From: Maricaulis sp.
Lineage (GTDB): Bacteria > Pseudomonadota > Alphaproteobacteria > Caulobacterales > Maricaulaceae
Reading direction: 5' to 3'
Assembly: GCF_030149515.1 (NCBI RefSeq)
Contig: NZ_JASBRI010000024.1
Coordinates: 62,001 to 126,000, forward strand
DNA: 64,000 nt
Of the stretch, positions 58,094 through 64,000 are shown in pieces. Each line of letters opens with the position of its first letter. Positions within the stretch are counted from its first letter, which is position 1. Position numbers and translations under genes: made by a program. Below the pieces are notes generated by a model. It was not told where the DNA came from and made no database searches. It saw only the letters and a program-made list of their open reading frames with translations.

Positions 58094-59800
58094 ATGTTGC
58101 GTATTCTGTTGACGACCACAGTGCTGGCCGCGGGCCTGACGATGGGCGGTTGTTCGGGCGGGGAGCCGGAGCGGGCTGCCGGTCCGGCCATGATTGCGGC
58201 CGCCAATCCGCTGGCTGTCGAAGCCGGGCTCGAGGCGCTGCGCAATGGCGGCGATGCAGTCGATGCGGCAATTGCCGTGCAGAGCGTGCTGGGCCTGGTC
58301 GAACCGCAGAGTTCCGGTCTCGGCGGCGGCGCCTTCATGCTCTATTACGACGCCCAGACCGGCGATCTCACCGTCTATGACGGACGCGAGAAAGCCCCGG
58401 CCACGGCAGGGCCCGACCTGTTCCTCGACGAGAACGGCCAGCCCCTCGGCTTCTTCGAGGCCGTCTTCTCGGGACATTCCGTGGGCGTGCCCGGCGCCGT
58501 CGCCATGCTGGCCATGGCCCACGACGATCATGGCGAACTGGACTGGGCCGACGGCTTCGATACCGCTACCCGCCTTGCCGAAGAGGGATTCGAAGTGTCG
58601 CCGCGCCTGGCCGGCCTGATTGCGGCCGTTGCCCCGCGGACACCGCTGGACGAATGGGAGGCGACCCGGGACTATTTCTTCACGGACGATGGCGCCCCCC
58701 TGCCCGCCGGCCATGTGCTGAGCAATCCGGCCTATGCCCGGACCACTCGCGCACTCGCCGAAGACTGGCGGGCCCTTTACGAAGGCCCGCTGGCCGAGGA
58801 GATCGTGGCGGCCGTGCAGGCCGGTCCGAGGCCCGGCGGGCTGACCCTAGAGGATCTGGCCACCTACCGGCCCGTGCGCCGCGAGGCATTGTGCCGGCCC
58901 TATCGCGACTGGACGGTGTGCGGGGCTCCGCCGCCCTCCTCCGGGGGCGTCGCGGTGAACGAGCTGCTGGGCCTGCTCGAACCTTTCGACATGAGTGAAA
59001 CCGGGCCGGAAACGGTGGAAGGCTGGCGCCGTTTCATCGAGGCCAGCCGCCTGGCCTATGCCGACCGCGACGCCTATGTGGCCGACACGGATTTCGTGGC
59101 CGTGCCGGTCGACGGCCTGCTGGACGACAACTACATCCGCGCGCGCGCCCGGCTGATCGACCGCAGCGATGCCATCCCGGCGGTCACGCCCGGCACGCCC
59201 CCCGGCGCCGTGACACCGGGTGCAGATGCCACCGCGGACGTGCCCGGCACGAGCCATTTCGTTATCGTCGACAGCGACGGCGACGTGATCTCGATGACCA
59301 CGACCGTCGAGAGCGTGTTCGGCAGCCACCGCATGGCCGGCGGTTTCATCCTGAACAACCAGCTGACCGATTTCTCCCGCGATCCGATGGATGCGGACGG
59401 CCGGCTGGTGCCCAATGCGCCCGAAGGCGGCAAGCGGCCGCGCTCGTCCATGTCGCCGACCATCGTGTTCGACGCCACGGGCAATTTCGAACTCGCCACC
59501 GGCTCACCGGGCGGCTCGTCCATCATCGCCTACACCGCCAAGACACTGGTCGGCATGCTGGACTGGGGCCTGACGCCGCAGCAGGCGATCGATCTGCCCA
59601 ATGTCGTGGCGCGCGGCGATGTGGTGCGTATCGAGGACAGCATGGGCTCGTCCGTCGTCGACGGTCTGACCGGTCTGGGTTTCACCCTGGACGCCAATCG
59701 CGGCGAGAATTCCGGCCTGCATATCGTGCGGCGGCTGGAGGACGGGACGCTGGCCGGCGGGGCCGATCCGCGCCGGGAGGGCGTGGCGCGCCAGCCCTGA
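58094..59800 (+). CDS. ggt: Gamma-glutamyltransferase
   Basis: This 568-residue protein has a signal sequence with a possible lipobox (LTMGGC, Cys20, imperfect). It is a gamma-glutamyltransferase that self-cleaves before Thr386 (GTSHFVIVDSDGD) to give two subunits. Other conserved parts are GGNAVDAA-like NGGDAVDAAIAVQSVLGLVEPQSSGLGGGAF and, in the small subunit, LNNQLTDFS and RPRSSMSPTIVF. It removes gamma-glutamyl groups from glutathione or peptides in the periplasm. The start at 58094 lies 67 bp from the divergent P1 peptidase start. It ends 6 bp before the convergent accA. Confidence 0.93.
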   Translation: MLRILLTTTVLAAGLTMGGCSGGEPERAAGPAMIAAANPLAVEAGLEALRNGGDAVDAAIAVQSVLGLVEPQSSGLGGGAFMLYYDAQTGDLTVYDGREKAPATAGPDLFLDENGQPLGFFEAVFSGHSVGVPGAVAMLAMAHDDHGELDWADGFDTATRLAEEGFEVSPRLAGLIAAVAPRTPLDEWEATRDYFFTDDGAPLPAGHVLSNPAYARTTRALAEDWRALYEGPLAEEIVAAVQAGPRPGGLTLEDLATYRPVRREALCRPYRDWTVCGAPPPSSGGVAVNELLGLLEPFDMSETGPETVEGWRRFIEASRLAYADRDAYVADTDFVAVPVDGLLDDNYIRARARLIDRSDAIPAVTPGTPPGAVTPGADATADVPGTSHFVIVDSDGDVISMTTTVESVFGSHRMAGGFILNNQLTDFSRDPMDADGRLVPNAPEGGKRPRSSMSPTIVFDATGNFELATGSPGGSSIIAYTAKTLVGMLDWGLTPQQAIDLPNVVARGDVVRIEDSMGSSVVDGLTGLGFTLDANRGENSGLHIVRRLEDGTLAGGADPRREGVARQP

Positions 59801-59806
59801 AGCGCG

Positions 59807-60784
59807 CTACTCGCTTTCCAGACGGCCGATGGCCAGGAAACGCTCGCGGCGCTGCCTGCGCAGATCCGCGGGCGACAGGCCGTCCATGGCGATGAGATGT
59901 TTCTCGATCGCATTGCCCACGGCCTTCATCGTTTCCGCGGGATGCCGGTGCGCGCCGCCGATGGGTTCCGGGATGACCTGGTCCACGATCTTGAGGTCCA
60001 GAAGATCCGGTGCCGTCACTTTCATCGCGACCGCCGCATCCCGGGCCCGCGCCGAATCCTTCCACAGGATGGAGGCGCAGCCTTCCGGCGAGATCACCGA
60101 ATAGATCGAATGCTCCAGCATCATCACGACATTGCCGGAGGCCAGCGCGACCGCGCCGCCGGACCCGCCTTCGCCCGTGATGGTCGAGATCAGCGGCGTG
60201 CCCAGGGAAAGACAGCGCTCGGTGGAGCGGGCAATGGCCTCGGACTGGCCGCGTTCTTCCGCGCCCAGGCCCGGATAGGCGCCGGCCGTGTCGACAAAGG
60301 TCAGCACCGGCAGGTCGAACTTCTCGGCCAGGTCCATCAGGCGGATCGCCTTGCGATAGCCTTCCGGGCGCGCCATGCCGAAATTGTGCTTGATGCGGGT
60401 TTCCGTGTCGTGGCCCTTCTCGTGCCCGATCACCACCACGGACCGGCCACGGAACCGGCCCAGACCGCCGACGATGGCGGCGTCCTCTGAGAAACGCCGG
60501 TCACCGCACATTTCCTCGAAATCCTCGATCAGCGCCTTGCGGTAATCGCGAAAGTGCGGGCGTTCCGGGTGCCGGGCGACCTGGGTCTTTCGCCAGGGGT
60601 CGAGCTTGGAATAGAGCGCCGCGAGCTGTTCGTTCGCCTTGTGGCGCAGACGCGCTGTTTCCTCGGCGGTGTCCGGCGATTCATCGCCCGACGTGCCCGC
60701 GAGGTTTTCAAGCTCTTCGATCTTGGCTTCCAGTTCGGCCAGGGGCCGCTCGAAATCGAGATAGGTACGTGTGGGGTCGGACAT
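59807..60784 (-). CDS. accA: Acetyl-CoA carboxylase carboxyltransferase subunit alpha
   Basis: This 325-residue protein is AccA, which with AccD transfers the carboxyl group from biotin to acetyl-CoA in the first step of fatty-acid synthesis. Typical parts are [18 protein letters not shown] at the N-terminus, [65 protein letters not shown], and EPIGGAHR. It lies upstream of xerD's terminus (97-bp gap) on the same strand. Confidence 0.97.
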   Translation of the reverse strand: MSDPTRTYLDFERPLAELEAKIEELENLAGTSGDESPDTAEETARLRHKANEQLAALYSKLDPWRKTQVARHPERPHFRDYRKALIEDFEEMCGDRRFSEDAAIVGGLGRFRGRSVVVIGHEKGHDTETRIKHNFGMARPEGYRKAIRLMDLAEKFDLPVLTFVDTAGAYPGLGAEERGQSEAIARSTERCLSLGTPLISTITGEGGSGGAVALASGNVVMMLEHSIYSVISPEGCASILWKDSARARDAAVAMKVTAPDLLDLKIVDQVIPEPIGGAHRHPAETMKAVGNAIEKHLIAMDGLSPADLRRQRRERFLAIGRLESE

Positions 60785-60881
60785 GTCCTGCCAACGCCTG
60801 TGAACGCAAAAGGTCCGGGCAACCTAGCCAGCCCGGCGCACGGTCACAAGCCTCCTCAGCCGTGCTTACGCATACGTCAAC

Positions 60882-61820
60882 TCAGTCCGGCTCATCCCGC
60901 TTGCGGGCCAGGGGGTGTGCGGTTTCCACCAATGTTTTCAAACGCTCGTCGAGAACATGCGTATAGATCTGCGTGGTCGAGACGTCGGCATGGCCCAGCA
61001 GCATCTGCACACTGCGCAGATCGGCACCCCGGGCCAGGAGATGCGTGGCGAAGGCGTGACGCAATACGTGCGGCGACACCTTTTCGGGATCCAGGCCGGC
61101 CGCCAGGGCCAGCTCGCCCAGAATCTGGGCGAAACGCTCCCGCGTGACATGGCCCGATTTCGCCGTGCGCGAAGGGAACAGGAAGCGCCGGGCCTTGCGG
61201 GCACGAACCGGATCTTCCGGCAGGTGCGCACCGCGAACGTCACGATAGGCGGCCACGGCCTCCAGGGCATTCTGCGTCAGGGGCACAAGGCGTTCGCGCC
61301 CGCCCTTGCCGGTGACATGGATGCAGCGTTCGGCGCGCGCGAAGGCCCCCAGCGGAAGCGAGACCAGTTCGCTGACCCGCAGGCCGCCCGCATAGAGCAC
61401 CTCCAGAAGGGCGCGTGTGCGCACGCCGCCCGGCCCGTCCAGATGTCCTGCCGCGTCGAACAGCGCATCGACATCGGCTTCGCTGAGCACTTTGGGCAGG
61501 CTGCGCCCGCGCTTTGGTGCCTTGAGCGGCGAGGCCGGATTGTCGCTGCGGCGGCCCTCCGACAGCAGGAATTTGTAGAAGCGCTTGATGGCCGACAGGC
61601 GCCGCGCCGCCGTCGAGGGGGCCAGCCCGTCCCGGGCGAAACCCGCCAGAACGTTTTCCAGATCGCCGGTCGTTGCCGAGGCAAGATCGCACCCCTGTCG
61701 CGACAGGCGTCCGGCGACGTCATCGAGATCGCGCCGGTAGGCGTCCAGCGTGTTGACCGCCGCCCCGCGCTCAGCCGCCATCATGTCGAGGAAAAGCGCG
61801 ATCTCCCGCGGCGCGCTCAC
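60882..61820 (-). CDS. xerD: Tyrosine recombinase XerD
   Basis: This 312-residue recombinase resolves chromosome dimers at dif with XerC. The catalytic residues are visible in order: Arg in GGLRVSELVSL, Lys in GKGGRERLVPL, His-x2-Arg in SPHVLRHAFATHLL, His in LLGHADVSTTQ and Tyr in IYTHV. The N-terminal SAM-like domain binds DNA. It overlaps the hypothetical gene upstream by 4 bp. XerC and dif are not in the window. Confidence 0.95.
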   Translation of the reverse strand: MSAPREIALFLDMMAAERGAAVNTLDAYRRDLDDVAGRLSRQGCDLASATTGDLENVLAGFARDGLAPSTAARRLSAIKRFYKFLLSEGRRSDNPASPLKAPKRGRSLPKVLSEADVDALFDAAGHLDGPGGVRTRALLEVLYAGGLRVSELVSLPLGAFARAERCIHVTGKGGRERLVPLTQNALEAVAAYRDVRGAHLPEDPVRARKARRFLFPSRTAKSGHVTRERFAQILGELALAAGLDPEKVSPHVLRHAFATHLLARGADLRSVQMLLGHADVSTTQIYTHVLDERLKTLVETAHPLARKRDEPD

Positions 61821-63451
61821 AACGCCCTCTTCACCGCCCGCTCGAGCAGCAGCGACAACGCCGCCCGGCGCAGGCCCACGGCGTCGATCGCGGCAATCGC
61901 GCGGCTGTAGGCATCGGCATCGCTCCCCGTTTCGGCCGTGTTGAGCACCGAAATCGCCAGCAGCGCCGCTTCCGCATGCGCACCCGCCCGCACGGCCATG
62001 TCGAGCGCCGCGAGGCCGCCGGTACCGGCTGCAGGCCGGGCGTCAAGCAGTGCGGGACGCAGATCGGCCGGTGCCGGCGCACCCAGCCGCGACAGGGCGA
62101 GGATATCCGGCACGACAGCGGCGCCATGGCCTTCGAACCAGGCGCCCTGAATGGCTTCGAACTCGCCGCCGCGCAGACGGTCTGCGGCAATGGCGATCGC
62201 CATGTCCAGCGCCACCATCCGGCGCGGGGCGGGCGGCGTCCAATCCGGCTCGGGAACCACTGGGAGCATCGTTCCGTCACCCGGCTTGCCCTCGCCGACC
62301 AGGCCGGCCGGCACCATGACGACGGGGTCGGGACGCGGCGGTCCGTCGACGAGCGCGTTGCGCCAGCGGCGGGCCGCGTCGACATTGCCCACGACAAGCG
62401 CCGCCAGGGCGATCTCGTAGCCGTGTTCCAGCGTCGCCGCCGTGACCGGAAGGGTCTCGATTTCACGGCCATGATGGCGCGCAACATGGATGAAACGATT
62501 GCCCCCGCCCGTGTCGGCCAGGAGCAGGCCCAACGCCCGGCCGGCGAGCTCACGGTCGCGGCCCTGCGCCAGAACGGCCTCCAGCGCATGATGCCGCTCG
62601 CGGCCGGTCAGCGTCTCGGCCTCGGCAAAGGCAGCTGCCGGATCGGCAGCCGGTTCGCGATGGCGGCCACCCGCCTCGTGCACAACGCGGCGTAGCCAGG
62701 CGGGTGCATCCTCGGCCAGCGCCGGCATCGCCGCATCGCCGCCGGCCAGATAATGCTCCATCGCCCATTCCAGCCCGCTATCGGCCGCGGGCGCATCATC
62801 CGCCAGGGGCGTATCCAGGGTGATGGCGTAGAGACGGGCATCAAAGCCGGCATCCTCGGCCTGGCTGCGCGCCAGCTCGGCCGTCAGCTCGGCCGCGGCG
62901 CCCTGCCCGCTCAAGGCCAGGCAGAAGGCGCGCACGCGCAGCCAATAGGCCGTGTCGCGCTGTTCCAGAAGCGCGTTGGCGGTGCGGCAGGCGCGGTCGG
63001 GCTGGCCGGTCGCAAATCCCAGTTCCGCATGCCACCGGGCCAGTCCGGGCATGCGGTTGACGCCGGGGGTACGCTCCAGAAGGTCGAAGGCATCGTCGGC
63101 GCCCGCGGCCACCAGAAGGCGTTCGGTGCGCAAACGCGCCAGACCGGCATCGCCGCGGCCGCCCGCCGGAGGATGGCCGCCGGAGACCAGCACGCGCCGG
63201 GCCGTTTCGGCCAGCGCCTCGCTTGCATAGCCGTCACCGTCGACGCCGGGCAGCCGGTTCAGCACGGCCTCGGCCATGTCGCGCCCGGTCCCCTCCCAGA
63301 GGCGGCCGGAAAGCGCCGCTCCGGGCAGGCTGACCTCCAGCGGATCGAGGGCATCGAGCCGCTCGACCTCGATCGGATCCTGCGCCGCCGCCGTGCCGGC
63401 CAGCAGCACGGCCGCCAGGCTAGCGCGGGAAATCGTCTTCCAACTCGACAC
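61817..63451 (-). CDS. Conserved hypothetical secreted protein of the aroK-xerD interval
   Basis: This 544-residue protein has an N-terminal signal sequence (ISRASLAAVLLAGTAAAQ) and is otherwise alanine- and leucine-rich and helical, like a tetratricopeptide- or HEAT-like solenoid. No catalytic motif was recognised. The start is a GTG at 63451, with GGGAGA six bases upstream; a GTG at 63457 overlaps that Shine-Dalgarno. It overlaps xerD by 4 bp and its start lies inside the 46-aa ORF upstream. In Caulobacter-type genomes an uncharacterised gene sits in this place between aroK and xerD. Confidence 0.75.
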   Translation of the reverse strand: MSSWKTISRASLAAVLLAGTAAAQDPIEVERLDALDPLEVSLPGAALSGRLWEGTGRDMAEAVLNRLPGVDGDGYASEALAETARRVLVSGGHPPAGGRGDAGLARLRTERLLVAAGADDAFDLLERTPGVNRMPGLARWHAELGFATGQPDRACRTANALLEQRDTAYWLRVRAFCLALSGQGAAAELTAELARSQAEDAGFDARLYAITLDTPLADDAPAADSGLEWAMEHYLAGGDAAMPALAEDAPAWLRRVVHEAGGRHREPAADPAAAFAEAETLTGRERHHALEAVLAQGRDRELAGRALGLLLADTGGGNRFIHVARHHGREIETLPVTAATLEHGYEIALAALVVGNVDAARRWRNALVDGPPRPDPVVMVPAGLVGEGKPGDGTMLPVVPEPDWTPPAPRRMVALDMAIAIAADRLRGGEFEAIQGAWFEGHGAAVVPDILALSRLGAPAPADLRPALLDARPAAGTGGLAALDMAVRAGAHAEAALLAISVLNTAETGSDADAYSRAIAAIDAVGLRRAALSLLLERAVKRAL

Positions 63452-63560
63452 TGACACTCTCCCGGGTCGGCTCCATGCCGTTGGCGATCACGACCAGCGC
63501 GACGAACCCCAGTGCAGCCAGGCTCACGACAGCCGCCAGTCCGAACAGGAATCCACGCAT
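63420..63560 (-). CDS. 46-residue single-helix membrane protein
   Basis: This short ORF encodes one membrane helix (GLAAVVSLAALGFVALVVIA, about 7-26) and an acidic tail ending LEDDFPR. It starts with ATG at 63560 and overlaps the start of the downstream hypothetical gene by 32 bp in another frame, so the two are probably translationally coupled. The frame is unbroken and its hydrophobic and charged residues are clearly segregated, which supports a real small protein. Family not recognised. Confidence 0.6.
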   Translation of the reverse strand: MRGFLFGLAAVVSLAALGFVALVVIANGMEPTRESVSVELEDDFPR

Positions 63561-63668
63561 TCATCTCACTCCATGACCGCAGGCCCGGCTGCAAGCCGCT
63601 GCACCGGGCGAACGGTCATGAGCCTAACCGCGATTGCGGCGATTTCCAGACCGTTTATACCGCTAGGC

Positions 63669-64000
63669 ATGACCCGCAAGCTGACAATGGACCGCACGCT
63701 CGTGCTCATCGGCCTCATGGGCGTCGGCAAGACCACGGTGGGCCGCCGCCTGGCGAGGGCTCTCGGTCTGGATTTCCGCGATGCCGACGAGGAAGTCGAA
63801 CGCGCGGCCGGCCGGTCGGTTTCCGAAATCTTCGACGATTTCGGCGAAGCGGCTTTCCGCGAAGGCGAACGCAAGGTGATCGCCCGTCTACTGGACCAGC
63901 CGCCCATGGTGCTGGCCCTGGGCGGCGGCGCCTTCATCGACCCCGAAACCCGCGCCGAGGTGAAGGCCCGGGCCACGTCGATCTGGCTGCAGGCGGATAT
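63669..64000 (+). CDS. aroK: Shikimate kinase, 3' end outside window
   Basis: The open frame runs from the ATG at 63669 to the window edge. It encodes the start of shikimate kinase: Walker A GLMGVGKTTVGRRL, the shikimate-binding DADEEVERAAGRSVSEIFDDFGEAAFREGE and LALGGGAFIDPETR. The enzyme phosphorylates shikimate in aromatic amino acid synthesis. A second ATG at 63687 is an alternative start. aroB normally follows in this group. Confidence 0.95.
   Translation, partial: MTRKLTMDRTLVLIGLMGVGKTTVGRRLARALGLDFRDADEEVERAAGRSVSEIFDDFGEAAFREGERKVIARLLDQPPMVLALGGGAFIDPETRAEVKARATSIWLQAD

Overview
The window reads as chromosomal DNA of a GC-rich alphaproteobacterium of the Caulobacterales/Maricaulales/Hyphomonadales type. 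The main evidence is a gcrA cell-cycle regulator gene, a SigF/NrsF metal-stress sigma/anti-sigma pair with a bufferin operon, a PhoR-Pst-PhoU-PhoB block, and the osmolyte operon for N-acetylglutaminylglutamine amide (NAGGN), which points to a marine or salt-exposed life. Species-level assignment is not possible from sequence reading alone. I saw no phage, IS element, CRISPR array, rRNA or replication origin. Two tRNAs are present: Gly-CCC and Arg-ACG.

Layout. 1-2.8 kb: end of a HlyD adaptor gene and an ABC-2 ATPase/permease pair. 2.9-3.8 kb: a three-gene unit (small XRE regulator plus two small membrane proteins) behind a palindromic operator. 3.9-5.2 kb: 1-Cys peroxiredoxin and a SixA-like phosphatase. 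5.3-6.8 kb: two tandem paralogous single-anchor membrane proteins. 7.0-8.9 kb: a GT2 glycosyltransferase overlapping a small membrane ORF, then tRNA-Gly. 8.9-17.8 kb: housekeeping genes (S9 peptidase, dCTP deaminase, apaG, trkH, hslO, argD, an orphan ABC-2 permease, gcrA). 17.9-21.8 kb: nrsF-sigF on one strand and bufABCD on the other, with two back-to-back promoters that both fit the Caulobacter SigF consensus with exact 16-nt spacing. 21.8-22.8 kb: a GH5-like lipoprotein. 22.9-30.1 kb: phoR, a three-unit Pho box, pstC-pstA-pstB-phoU-phoB; pstS is not here. 30.4-36.3 kb: a tripartite RND efflux operon. 36.4-40.8 kb: two tandem M13 metallopeptidase lipoproteins, each with its own terminator. 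40.9-47.6 kb: a DUF819-like membrane protein, a secreted beta-repeat protein, a GGCT-fold enzyme, a class V aminotransferase divergent from an Lrp regulator, and an MFS transporter. 47.6-52.3 kb: the NAGGN operon (amidotransferase, synthetase, M42 peptidase). 52.6-56.1 kb: a degenerate DJ-1-fold protein, an outer-membrane barrel and a chemoreceptor. 56.1-56.9 kb: a noncoding stretch with a 125-bp-period duplication beside tRNA-Arg. 57.0-64.0 kb: a P1/NylC-like peptidase, gamma-glutamyltransferase, accA, xerD, a conserved hypothetical, a 46-aa membrane ORF and the start of aroK.

How the parts work together. Stress and envelope functions dominate: copper/metal defence (SigF-bufferin), phosphate starvation (Pho), osmotic stress (NAGGN, TrkH), oxidative stress (peroxiredoxin, Hsp33), drug or toxin export (RND, ABC-2) and peptide turnover in the envelope (S9, M13, P1, GGT). 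The best candidates for new biology are the NAGGN control region with its tandem 11-bp repeats and divergent DJ-1-like gene, the secreted beta-repeat protein, the XRE/small-membrane-protein unit, and the duplication next to tRNA-Arg.
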